From: Alternaria dauci
Taxonomy: Eukaryota > Ascomycota > Dothideomycetes > Pleosporales > Pleosporaceae
Length of the DNA stretch: 64,000 bases
NCBI RefSeq assembly: GCF_042100115.1
Contig: NC_091280.1
Coordinates: 124,001 to 188,000, forward strand
Direction: 5' to 3'
Below, one piece after another: positions 32,648 to 43,500 of the stretch. The first letter of the stretch is position 1; each line of letters begins with the position of its first letter. The notes under the pieces were generated by a model. The model worked only from the letters and a program-made list of their open reading frames with translations, was not told where the DNA came from and ran no database searches. A program made the translations under genes and the position numbers.

Positions 32648-34018
32648 ATGAGACTCTCACTTTTCTTCCTCAACACATTGCTGCTGCCCCTTCAATCTGC
32701 CGCATCACCGGCATCCATCCCCTCTGGATTGATATCTGCTCAGAGCACAATCACCTCGCCTCCTTCCATTGTAGTACCGCCTTCTCGACGCGATGATAAC
32801 TTCGCGCCAAGTATACCTCCGCTCTCACTGGACCTACCATCAATCGCTGCGCCGTCAATACCACTAGTCTCCCTCGACCTCCCGACCCAGACCTGCACGC
32901 CTGGCTCCAGTGCATACGCATCTCCAGGCATTGATGGCTACGTCCCCGCGGATGCATGCAATGCGCTATGGGTGTACTTCCCGAACTTCGCTGCAGCAGT
33001 AGCTTTTTCCATTTTGTTTGGCATCCTCACAATCGTACACCTAACTCAAGCAGTCGTGTATCGTAACGGCTTTTGCTGGGTCGTCATCATGGCCTCTCTG
33101 TGGGAGATGGGTGCATATGCTTTCCGCGCTCTTGGATCCAAGAACCAGCAATCCTCCGGCATTGCGACTGTTGCTCAGATCTTAGTTCTGGTGGTTCCCA
33201 TCTGGGTCAACGCCTTTGCATACATGGTCTTTGCTCGAATGGTCCACTTCTATTCGCCCACTCGCAAAGTCTGGTTTCTCTCGCCTTCTATCCTCGCTCT
33301 AGTCTTCGTCACCCTAGATATCGTTTCTTTCGTCGTTCAACTCATCGGCGGTGGAATGGCTGGCCCTGGTGCAAGCGCAGATGCACAAAAGAAGGGCCTG
33401 AACATATACATAGGCGGAATTGGTATGCAAGAGGGCTTCATTGTTCTTTTCTTGGGCTTGGTCATCAAGTTTCACCGCGACCAGCTACGGGCAGAAAGAA
33501 TCGGACGACTGACTGCAGACAAGATGGATAGCTGGAGGTGGTTGATCGGGGCGCTCTACGGATGTTTGTTGGCGATCACAATTCGCATCGTCTACCGCCT
33601 CGCTGAGTTCTCTGGTGGTCTTGACCACAGCAATCCTCTTCCGAGTAACGAGCCCCTCCTGTACGTTCTGGAGTCGACACCAATGTGGTTGGCCATCTTG
33701 GTGTGGAACGTTGTTCATCCAGGTCGCTTCATTCGTGGCGATGGCGCGAAGATGCCGCGTTCATGGCTTTCTCGCCATCTGCGCTGCTGCTGTCGCAAAC
33801 GTCGCTGCGACGAATGCCATAGTAAGCTCAGCCACAGCGGGCTTCATCACCATCATGTAGCAGATAATGCAGAACCAGAGAACGGCAGGGAAATGTATCC
33901 TATCCAGATAACCCACGCGGATCGCGTCGTTGCCACTCCGGTCAACCCTTTCCTAGACGCATCATCTCGTGCCTCGTCTCCGTACAGCCTACCTCTAAGC
34001 GACTGCCCTAGGTTCTAG
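32648..34018 (+). CDS. RTA1-like seven-transmembrane protein
   Basis: Single exon, 456 aa. Residues 1-19 form a signal peptide, followed by a Ser/Pro-rich extracellular segment to about residue 95 and then seven hydrophobic helices (for example AAAVAFSILFGILTIVHLTQ, QILVLVVPIWVNAFAYMVF, LALVFVTLDIVSFVVQLIGG). The motif order (YRNGFCWVVIMASLWEMGAY, FYSPTRKVWFLSP, PLLYVLESTPMWLAILVWNVVHPG) is that of the RTA1/lipid-translocating exporter family of fungal plasma-membrane proteins linked to stress and drug tolerance. The cytosolic tail has a Cys/His-rich patch. The last few codons and the stop lie at the border of the AT-rich RIP tract, so the native C-terminus may have been altered. Confidence 0.9.
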   Translation: MRLSLFFLNTLLLPLQSAASPASIPSGLISAQSTITSPPSIVVPPSRRDDNFAPSIPPLSLDLPSIAAPSIPLVSLDLPTQTCTPGSSAYASPGIDGYVPADACNALWVYFPNFAAAVAFSILFGILTIVHLTQAVVYRNGFCWVVIMASLWEMGAYAFRALGSKNQQSSGIATVAQILVLVVPIWVNAFAYMVFARMVHFYSPTRKVWFLSPSILALVFVTLDIVSFVVQLIGGGMAGPGASADAQKKGLNIYIGGIGMQEGFIVLFLGLVIKFHRDQLRAERIGRLTADKMDSWRWLIGALYGCLLAITIRIVYRLAEFSGGLDHSNPLPSNEPLLYVLESTPMWLAILVWNVVHPGRFIRGDGAKMPRSWLSRHLRCCCRKRRCDECHSKLSHSGLHHHHVADNAEPENGREMYPIQITHADRVVATPVNPFLDASSRASSPYSLPLSDCPRF

Positions 34019-34029
34019 TAGATCCTACC

Positions 34030-36731
34030 CCTAGCGTAGGTTCTGCTCCCTATTCCTTGTGTTAGCGTAAGTTCTACCCCCCTATCCTTACCTCCTTAAT
34101 CCCCCTCACTACCTTTTTACCTCCCTAATCCTCTCTACTACCTCTTTACCTCTTTATTATATTACTTATATAGTGTACCTTACTACTACACCTACTTACT
34201 ATACACTTTAATACTAAAAATACGCTTAAAATATACCCTAAATACTCTCTACTACTATATAAACACCTATTATTTACTTTAATAAATCTAGTTACCTTCT
34301 CTATACTAGTTATAAGAGTATAATTATATTTTAAAAGTTTAATACTTATCTTACATATAGTTATTATATTTACGCCTACCTATATAAGCCTACTATAGTA
34401 TAGAGGGGTAATATAAAAAAAGAGTAATTCTAAAAGTTACTCTTTTTAACGCTTTATATCTCTAGAACTAGAGTAGCTAGAAAGAAGATTTTTAAGGTTT
34501 TAGAAAGAAAAAAGCTAGCTCTATAATCTAGTAAGCTAAGGTATTAGCTTAGTAGGCACTCTAGTACTAGTAAAAGGTAGTAAAACTAGGTATTAAAAAA
34601 AGATACTAGAAAATCTAATATATCCTTTTAATAGTAGTATTATATTCTCTTAAAGTCTAGTATATTATAATATAAACTACTATATTAACTATAGGATACG
34701 TAAAAAAAAACCCTATTAAGTAAATAAAGAAATAAAAAGAAAAGTAGTTTTTAAGGTATTTTAAGCTTAACTAATTATATTAGCTAGCTAGTACTTAGTA
34801 TACTATCCCTAAGCATCTATTACTACTTTATATCTCTTAGGTAAAGATAAAATATAATTATCTATAGCTTCTTATAGTATTAAATCCTACTCTTCTAGTA
34901 TAGCTTAGAAAAAAGCTTCTATACTCTTCTCGCTAGTACCTATATAAGGGGCTACGCTTAGGGAGCTATTATATAGGTATACTATTATTATATTTAATAG
35001 GGAAAGAAGCTAAGGAAAGCTATAGTCTAAAGGCTATTTAGGAGGCGGCAGCTTAGAATATTATTTATCTAGCGCGTTAGTATAGAATCTAGGTAAGCTA
35101 CTAACTACTTAGATTTTATAAGTAGTACACCCTACGTATATAACTAAGATCCTATTAAGGAATAAGCTAACTAGGCTTTAGCTTATTATAATACCTTTCT
35201 CTTCCCCTCTACTTAAGGGTAGAATCTATTAAAAATACTTTAGTAAGTATCTATTACTATCTTAGAGGCCCTCTATATAAGTTAACTACTATTCTAGTAC
35301 CTTTATTTCCTCTAATAGTTCTACTAGTTCTTAGGATATTTAGTAGTATCCTTTTTACTTAATATTATAGTATAGCTTCTATCCTTACCCTTAGTATTTA
35401 AGTTACTTAGTAACTATATCCTCTATAATCTACTCCTCTTTACTATTAACTTATAGTAGTAGTAGCTAGTAGTTATCTTAAGCTTAGCCTAGTAAGGGGT
35501 CTATATTAGTAAGGTAAAGTTAATTAATATAAAAAATAAAGTAGTAGCTTAGTAGAGTATTTAACTTAACTAAATAGTTATTAACTACTTTAATTACTAT
35601 ATACTTAGTATTTTTCTAGTTAAGCTTATATAACTTATAGCTAGTATTATCTTACTTATTAAGCTTAAGCTAGACTTTATTATTAACCTTCTAGTTCTTA
35701 GCCTCTTTATAGTACTTATTTACTTATTTCTTTTATTTAACTTAGGCTTTAGCTATACTAGCTTAAACTAAGTTAAATATATCCCTAAACTTAACTATAA
35801 TAATCTTAGCCTTCTTATATTCTAAATACTCTTTAGTATTATATTTCTTTTAGTTAGCGCCTTAAGGAGTCTTAAGCTATAGTAGATTAATATAATAGCT
35901 ATATTATAAGAAGAATAGGGATACTCTTCTTAATATTATATCTCTTTTATAAATTACTATCTAAGCTATTATATAGGTGTTAGAGTATATAAAGATACTA
36001 ATATTTTAGTATTAAAGTTTTATCCTCTACGCAGCTAGTAATACGCTCGTAAATAGGTAGTAGATAGAAGTAATTAATTATTATAAGAAGAGTAGTAAGT
36101 ATATTCTATACTATTAAAGGAAAAACCTATAAAAGGTTCTATAAAAGTTTAATAATAGATAGATAACTAATAATCCCTCACTTAATATAGAGTAGAAGGA
36201 GTACTTATGGGGAAGCCTCTTTACTTACTCTATATACTAGTATAAACCTCCCCTTCCTAGAGTTATAGTCCTATTATAACTCTTCCGCTTATAAGCTTTA
36301 CTAAGTAAAATTAAATTAATAATAATAAATAAAGGAGAAGGGTAAAGGAGAGATATTAGTTAGTTTAAACTTATAAAATCTAAGAAACTAAAGTAATATA
36401 AAGGAAATCTTTAGACTAAGTAATACCTTATATTATTATAGTAAGAGTTTTTAATAGAATTTAGGTTATAGAGCTATAACCTAGATTCTATTACCTAGGT
36501 AGCTAGTCCTTTACTTCTTATTATAATTACTATAACGTAAGGCTGCAGTAGGGGTAGGAGGTATAGTAATATTAGATACTTATAGGCTACTAGAATAAGA
36601 GTAAATATTCCTATCCTAGTTAGTTAGTAATCTAATAGTAGGCTTATTAGACTTTATAAAGTATCCTATCTTATCTAGTTCTAGAGTAATCTTATTAGCT
36701 AGTTAAGCTAGAGTATTAGCTTAAGTAATAT
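34030..36731. repeat. AT-rich RIP-degraded DNA, left flank of the nested element
   Basis: Dense in TAA/TAG on both strands, with CA and TG almost absent, as expected after RIP. No host gene is recognisable. A minus-strand retrotransposon fragment is described separately at about 35440-35960. Confidence 0.8.
35440..35960 (-). pseudogene. RIP-degraded Ty3/gypsy integrase C-terminus fragment
   Basis: The minus strand reads, with many stops, a block like NKYYKEAKN*KVNNKV, then LN*KNTKYIVIKVVNNYLVK and a hydrophobic end. This resembles the integrase C-terminal segment of gypsy elements (RPSKKLDWK...YxVxKVVxxYAVxL). It shows that this flank also derives from retrotransposon sequence in the minus orientation. 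Confidence 0.35.
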
Positions 36732-36943
36732 TATAGTAGAGAAACTAGGGGAAGTGTAAGTAGTTAAAGAACTATCGGGCTTAGGGGTAGCGCGGGAAAA
36801 AGAGGCCCTATAGAAACTAGCTAAACGGTGTTCAGCTACGGGATAATAACTATAATATATACTCCTTTTAATTTTTCTATATCTACCTACTACATTAAGC
36901 ACCTGTTCCTAATAGAGAATTAGTAACAAAATACTCTACTACA
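36732..36943 (+). repeat. Left LTR (212 bp) of the RIP-degraded element
   Basis: Same length and ends as the copy at 57868-58079. By eye the two differ at 15 positions, all transitions; at 14 of them this copy keeps C or G where the right copy has T or A. A minus-strand open frame inside it (ending at 36708) is only an LTR artefact. Confidence 0.75.
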
Positions 36944-37849
36944 TATAGCGACTAATTAAAACTTAAACCTTATAACCTTTTAACCTTAGGAAAGCTATAA
37001 GCATTTACTAAGCGTAAAATCTATCTAAAAACTTTACAAGACGCTCTATCTTACAGTCTTAGATAGTAAGAGAAATTAGAATAGATATAGTATAGAATAA
37101 GTAAGAAATAATAAGAGAACAGTAATAGTATATAGTAACCTAAAGAACATTTAGTAATAAAAAAGCGTAAAGACTAGAGAATACAAATAGGTAGGGATAT
37201 AGAAAGACCCCTAAGAAGTAAGAAAGACACGATAGAGGTACTAAGTTACTAATAATACTAGGGTTATAACTAGAGTACAGCTACGCCGCATAAGGCGGTG
37301 TATTATATAAAGAGTATAGGCTAGGATAATAATCCTTTAGATAGCCGTATAGATAAAGAACACGATAGAGCGTATATAGATAGGCTAAATAATATATAGG
37401 GCTAAGAACAATAGTAATAACCCCTATAGAGTACTACTAATAAAGAAAAAACTAATAATAAATAATTAGATTAATAGACTAAAGATAGCTAACTAAGATA
37501 GTATCTTAAGATATATAAAGAATAGGGCGATTACCCTCTTACTAAAAGACTCTTAGATATATAAGTAACTAACTAGTTAAACCTAAGCACTACTTTATAT
37601 AGTACTTACACTCTTTATTATAGCCCTTACTATACTTATTATATACGTTACGTAGATAAGCGAGAACTAATAAGTAAGGAATAAGATAGGTAAAAGAACC
37701 TAATCTATTACTAAGCTACTAGCTAGAAGCTAAAATACGGATTAATTTACTTCTACTACTAAAATAAAGAAACTAGAAGCCCTAGCTAATAGTATAATAA
37801 CGCTAGTAGATTTACTAAGCGCACTAGTAGTAATACTAGGAAGCTCTAT

Positions 37850-38094
37850 TTCCCTAGATATTCCGCTAGTGCAGTCCCCTAATAACGAAATAATAAAGGT
37901 CCTTTAGATAATAGTAGCCTCGCTCTAATAGCTAGGAAGCTAAGACCTAATAGTAGCTACGTAACTCCCGCTGTACCTAGCTAAAACGATTCTAGTCTTT
38001 AATAGTACTAATATTACTACGTTCTTAGAACGCTTTAAAGATATATCTAAGTACTATAGGTTTAGTAATAAAGCTATGGTTAATAGGCTCTTAG
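37850..38094 (+). pseudogene. RIP-degraded gag, 5' part (left of the nested insertion)
   Basis: Just left of the insertion one frame reads FLERFKDISKYYRFSNKAMVNRL, as in the N-terminal part of gag from a common fungal Ty3/gypsy group. The reading resumes to the right of the nested element at 45269. Confidence 0.5.
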
Positions 38095-38568
38095 TGTTAC
38101 AAGGTAACAAGGAATTGCCTTCCTTTCATGCAGGTCGCATGAAGGAAGACCATCGGGCGGACACGTTGGACGAAAGTGGATCTAGGGCGGGGCCCAGATC
38201 ACGTGAAAGGAATGGCATCCCGCCAAGACCTGGCCTCCGGGAGGCCAGTGAGGATCGGGAGGCCACGGCCCTCCCAGGCCTCCCTCTTGGAAGGGAGGGC
38301 AAGGAGGACAGGACCTAAGGCAAGGGGTATAAGAATGTGTTGGATCTCATTATTACACTCGTTGTGGTCAACTCAAATAGTTCATCTCTTACACAGATTG
38401 TCAACTAGTTATTCTATTGTTATAGAATTGGTAGCGTTATTCTTTGGTTACAACGATAACTCTTTTCCACCTGATCATTCCATACGATACCTCACGGACT
38501 ACCGCTTTAGTCTACCTCGCCTTAGTACGGACCGAGCCTAGAGAAGTATAGCCTAACCCCGTGTAACA
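38095..38568 (+). repeat. 5' LTR of the chromovirus (474 bp)
   Basis: TGTTACA...TGTAACA ends. Contains a TATA-like GGTATAAGAA near 38326, a near-perfect hairpin TGGCCTCCGGGAGGCCA (38231-38247), and an imperfect inverted repeat around CATGCAGGTCGCATG (about 38117-38145). Probably promoter and R region. Confidence 0.92.
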
Positions 38569-38631
38569 CTTTAACCACCTTGGATATCAGTGGACGTTTA
38601 ACCAACAGGACAGCCCGATTAAGATTCAACA
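38569..38631 (+). other. Chromovirus leader with primer-binding region
   Basis: Between the 5' LTR and the gag ATG. The primer-binding site should begin within a few bases of 38569, but I could not match it to a specific tRNA 3' end or to a self-priming sequence in the LTR. Confidence 0.4.
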
Positions 38632-40572
38632 ATGGCTCATCAGGGAAACGCGCAGAACAACAGGGCTCAGGGTCAGGGACCCTCGACGCCAGCACGCCCT
38701 ACCCCAGAAAATGATGAGATGCTGGAAGCATCCGATGACGAGGGAGAGAACCCTAACGTCACCGAGCTCAGGAATCTTAGGCAACACACAACCACGCAGG
38801 CTCAGCAGATTGCTGAGATGCAGGCAATGATCAATCAGCTTGCAGGGCAACTGATGATGACCCCTAACGAACGACCCGTTGCTACAAAGAAACCCAAGAT
38901 AGCGTCACCAGAGAAATACGGTGGAGAACGAGAAAAGCTACGAGTATTTCTCACCAACATCGACCTGTACTGCGAGTACAACGAGGTACCCAACGACCAG
39001 GAAAAGATCCTCATGGCCAGTACATACATGAAGGATAAGGCTTCCAATTGGATGCAACCCTATGTGGACGATTATCTGCTGGATGCAGAACACATGGGCA
39101 CCAAAGAAGGAACCCGTACCTTATTCGCAAGTTGGACAGAGTTTAAGCAAGAGATGGGACGCATCTTCGGAGAAGTAGACGCTCAGAACCAGGCAGAGAA
39201 GAAGATCACTCGCCTGAGGCAGACCTCGTCAGTATCGGCATACACGGCGGAATTTAAGCAACTACAAGCACGGATCGATTGGGATGATGCGGCACTTCGA
39301 ACGGTATTCGAAGCAGGCCTCAAAGAGAATGTCAAGGACGGCCTTGTACACCACGATAAGCCCGGGACGCTACACGCTCTGATCGAGCTAGCCACGCGTA
39401 TCGACAACAGGTTGTGGGAACGAAACGATCAGAAGAAATACTTCCGACCCAACCTGCCCAACATGAAGAAACAGCGTGGTAGATTCGACAGGGATGGCGA
39501 CGCCATCATGACCGGCAAGGTACAAGAGAAGGCCAAAGACAAGAAAACCCGAGGAGGTAAAAGACACGACGGTCTCTCCAAGGAAGAACGCCAGCGGCGT
39601 TACGACAACAAAGCATGTCTCCGATGCGGGAAGACAGGACACTTCGCTAGGGATTGCGAAGAAGAACAAGTCAAACAGGCAGCTATCAAGATCCGGATGA
39701 TCAGACAAGGCACGCCTTACCCGGCCGGGATAGAGCCGGATGACAACCTAAGCGACTTAGACCTATACGAGGAGGCACGCTTGGAGGATAAGGAAGGCTA
39801 CGAAATCGTCCCAAGAGTTAAACCGGACAACGAAGTTCTCACCATGGGCCAGCCAAAGAAGACTGACTGGAAGGTCAAAGGCACCATCGTGATGGAACGA
39901 TTAGCCAACAACCAATGTTGGGTATGTGGTAACAAGACACACTACGCCGACGAATGCACGGTTCGCGAACGAATCATGATTACCGGCCCGAATGCCGAAG
40001 AAATTGGGTATCAGGCGATACACCAACAACCCTACTTCGATGATCCAATGGCTGAGGTCGAGGACCAAGAAGCCCACGAAGTAGAAGATACCAAGGATCA
40101 CAAGGATTTGTGTTGGTATGACTGCAAGATAAATTGCGAGTTCCATAAGCAAGATAAGGAGGATTGCAGGACAGACCAGGACCGGTGCTGCCACCTGAAC
40201 CTCTGGGCAGACGAATGTCTAGCAGACATCTGCCATCTACACGAACCAGAGAAAGTGGAGATCCACTACAGACTTCTATGGATGCAATGCAGGAACGGGT
40301 GTGACTTCCATCGCAAGCAGCTCAAGGAAGCACACAAGGTGGATGACTATTACCATCGCACCCTATCATCAAACATCTGCGAGGTAGCAGATTGTGAGAT
40401 TCACGAGGCCAAGAAGGCTCAACCAAGGAAGAGGATCACCAGGGAGGAGATACCTCACCAGAACATTCATTGGAGCTTCTGTTACGACGACAGGTGCTTG
40501 ACGCACTACAGCTCAAAGAATGACACAGGCTACTTTCCTAAGTACAGGAAAGGTAAGCAGTCAAAAAACTAG
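38632..40572 (+). CDS. gag: Chromovirus Gag with zinc knuckles and a Cys/His repeat tail
   Basis: 646 aa. The capsid-like region (about 80-210) contains KYGGEREKLRVFLTNIDLYC and MKDKASNWMQPY, as in Retrotrans_gag. A basic region then precedes a CCHC knuckle CLRCGKTGHFARDC (about 328-341) and a second, looser one CWVCGNKTHYADEC. The final 170 residues hold five copies of a Cx3-4CxxH motif (CKINCEFH, CLADICHLH, CRNGCDFH, CEVADCEIH, CYDDRCLTH), mostly preceded by Trp, which is an unusual extension. The frame ends TCA AAA AAC TAG, where A AAA AAC is an in-frame -1 slippery heptamer leading into pol. Gag forms the particle and packages RNA. Confidence 0.92.
   Translation: MAHQGNAQNNRAQGQGPSTPARPTPENDEMLEASDDEGENPNVTELRNLRQHTTTQAQQIAEMQAMINQLAGQLMMTPNERPVATKKPKIASPEKYGGEREKLRVFLTNIDLYCEYNEVPNDQEKILMASTYMKDKASNWMQPYVDDYLLDAEHMGTKEGTRTLFASWTEFKQEMGRIFGEVDAQNQAEKKITRLRQTSSVSAYTAEFKQLQARIDWDDAALRTVFEAGLKENVKDGLVHHDKPGTLHALIELATRIDNRLWERNDQKKYFRPNLPNMKKQRGRFDRDGDAIMTGKVQEKAKDKKTRGGKRHDGLSKEERQRRYDNKACLRCGKTGHFARDCEEEQVKQAAIKIRMIRQGTPYPAGIEPDDNLSDLDLYEEARLEDKEGYEIVPRVKPDNEVLTMGQPKKTDWKVKGTIVMERLANNQCWVCGNKTHYADECTVRERIMITGPNAEEIGYQAIHQQPYFDDPMAEVEDQEAHEVEDTKDHKDLCWYDCKINCEFHKQDKEDCRTDQDRCCHLNLWADECLADICHLHEPEKVEIHYRLLWMQCRNGCDFHRKQLKEAHKVDDYYHRTLSSNICEVADCEIHEAKKAQPRKRITREEIPHQNIHWSFCYDDRCLTHYSSKNDTGYFPKYRKGKQSKN
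40563..40569 (+). promoter_or_regulatory. -1 ribosomal frameshift heptamer A AAA AAC
   Basis: The heptamer lies in the gag reading frame directly before the TAG stop (40570-40572). Shifting back one base gives the frame 40569, 40572 and so on, which is open and continuous with pol. A GC-rich segment (about 40574-40610) follows at the right distance for a stimulatory structure. Confidence 0.8.
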
Positions 40573-43500
40573 GATGCCGCCAGGGACAGGGTCACGCTGG
40601 TGAAGGCAGTCCTAAAACGACCCTTAGGAAGGTGCAGGATACCGATGGTCGGGTGAAGCAGCTGCTCACGACCGTATCTGTACAGGGACGAAACATCGAG
40701 GCGCTCGTAGATAGCGGGGCCGCACGGACGATGATCTCACCCAGAGTGGTGGAGAAACACGAACTACCCTACCGGGTTAAGAAGAACCCAGTATCGGTAC
40801 TGTTAGCCGACGAGAAACCCATGGAATATGGAAACGGCATGATACGGATGGAAACTGAATCAACAAAGCTACGGATAGCTGGCATAGAGTGCCAAATGAA
40901 TATCGACATAATGGAACTAGGAGGACTAGACATGTTGATTGGTTATGACTGGCTAGATGCCCATAACCCCGCCATCGACTGGCGAATGAAGACGATACTC
41001 AGAAGAGAACCTGTGCACAAGGTTGCTGGAGTACGCCAAAGAGTGAGCCCGAAGGACCAGAGCTCAACCCAGGACGGGAGGTTCGGCAAGATCTCGCCTC
41101 ATAAGATCATGAGAATCTATGAGAAGGACCCTCAAAGAGTAGGAGTCATATGGATAAGACGAGTCGCGACCACGAAGGAAGGACCCTTACCACTAGAGAT
41201 ACCAAGAGAGTATCAGACCGACGAGTTTAGAGAACTCTTCGAGGAAAACGAAGCCACGGATTTGGCAGACCATCAGGATTGGGATCACGAGATCATCCTA
41301 GATGAAGGGGCAAAGTTAAGCCCAGGACCTATGTATCCCATATCGCCCGAGCACGATGCTGAGCTAAGGGAGTACATCCAGAAGAATCTGAAGAAGGGAT
41401 TTATCCGACCGGGATCAGGCCCAATGGCCTCACCCATCTTGTTCGTAAAGAAGCCTAACGGGAAGTGGCGACTATGTGTCGACTTCCGAAGGTTGAACAG
41501 CGTTACTCGGAAGAACCGATATCCCTTACCACTAATAACCGAGCTCATGGATCGACTCCAGGGAGCCAAGTGGTTTACGAAGTTCGACGTTCGGGAAGGA
41601 TTTCACCGAATCAGGATCAAGGAAGGACACGAATGGATGACAGCGTTCAAAACGAAATATGGACTGTTCGAGTACACAGTAATGCCTTTTGGGTTAACGA
41701 ATGCCCCGGCAACGTTTCAGTCAGTCATCAACAACGCTCTTCACGAGTACCTTGGAATCTTCGTCACAGCGTACATCGACGATGTGCTGGTATACTCCAG
41801 CGGGACGCTAGAAGAACATGTGGAACATGTCAAGAAAGTGCTCAGGAAGCTTAAGGAATACAAGCTGTACCTGCAGCCGGGGAAGTGCGAATTCCACACG
41901 AAGGAAACGGAATACCTAGGCTTCATAATATCCACAGAGGGGGTGAAGATGAACCCAAAGAAGACAGCGGCTGTACAGGAGTGGCCAACGCCCAAAACAG
42001 TCAAGGACGTGCAATCCTTCCTAGGATTTGCCAACTACTACCGGAAGTTCATCAAGGATTACTCAAAGATCACAACACCTCTCTCCGAGATCACGAAAAA
42101 GGAAGTTGGTTTCAAATGGAACGAGGAACATCAGGAGGCTTTTGATCGAATCAAGCAGATATTCCTCGAGGCACCAGTACTAGAGATGTACGACCCAAAG
42201 CGAGAGACGCGAGTCGAGACCGACGCGTCAGATTATGCACTCGGAGCTGTATTGTCGCAGCAGTGCCCAGACAAAAAGTGGAGACCAGTGTTCTACCACT
42301 CAAGAAAGTTCTCTGGAGCAGAACTAAACTACGACGTTCACGATAAGGAGCTACTAGGAGTAGTCGATGCCTTTGAACAGTGGGAAGTCTATTTGCTAGG
42401 ACTACCACACCAGATCGAGGTTTTTACCGATCACCAGAACTTGGCAGGTTTCATGACAACGAAGAAACTCAACCGACGACAAGTCCGATGGGCTGAGATG
42501 CTAGCTCAGTTCGACTTCAAGATAACTCACCGCGCTGGAACGCTCAACGGAGCTGCGGATGCTTTAAGCAGGAGATCCGACTTACGCGAGGAAAATCATA
42601 AGGAACCACATGACGCCATGTTCAAGAAGATGCCTGATGGCACACTACGTTACAACCAGCCGGAACTAGCTAAGATAGCTAAGGTGGCCGAGCGGGTAGA
42701 AACACTTCAGCAGCAGTGGCAGCAGAGAGCGGCCAGCTGGCAGTTCGAGCCTGACGAGAACGGCTCCGACGAACTGTTACAAGACAAGCGAGAGTACCGA
42801 GATATGATTCGAAGCGATCGAACATATGTACCCCCACACATGAGATCGAGTCTCATCAAGGAACTGCATGAGTCCCCAGAGTATGGACATGCATCGCTAG
42901 AAGAAATGGTCAGGCGACTATCAAAGGTGTTTGCGATACCACGCTTGCGAGCGAAGGTGCAGGACGTCCTAGGCAACTGTTTGGCTTGTCATCAGAACAA
43001 ACCCAAGAGACATAAGCCCTATGGCCTGTTACAACCCTTACCGCCACCAACGAGACCATGGAGCAGCGTAACAATGGACTTCATAGTGAAGCTCCCGAAG
43101 TCGTTAGAACCAGGATCCGGAAGATTATGCGACACAGTCCTAGTCATCGTGTGTCGTCACACGAAAGGAGCAAAATTTGTGCCCACGGAAGAAACCATTA
43201 CGGCAGAAGAATGCGCGTATGAGGTCAGCAAGGCACTTATGTCAGAACATGGGATACCTGAAGAATTCATCACCGATCGTGATAAACTGTTCACTTCCAA
43301 GTATTGGAACACATTCCTGGCAAAGTTGGGTGTGAAGAAGAAGCTATCGACTAGCTTCCACCCCGAAACAGATGGCCAGACGGAACGAACGAACCAGACA
43401 CTGGAACAGTATCTGAGGATGTACGCCAACAAGCTGCAAGACAACTGGGTTGAACTCTTGCCGACAGCACAATTGGCCTACAATAGTACTAGGTCTGCGA

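Noticed and set aside
38569..38600. tRNA-type primer-binding site starting TGG at 38581
   Set aside because: It begins 12 bases after the LTR, too far for a normal PBS, and I could not match a tRNA.
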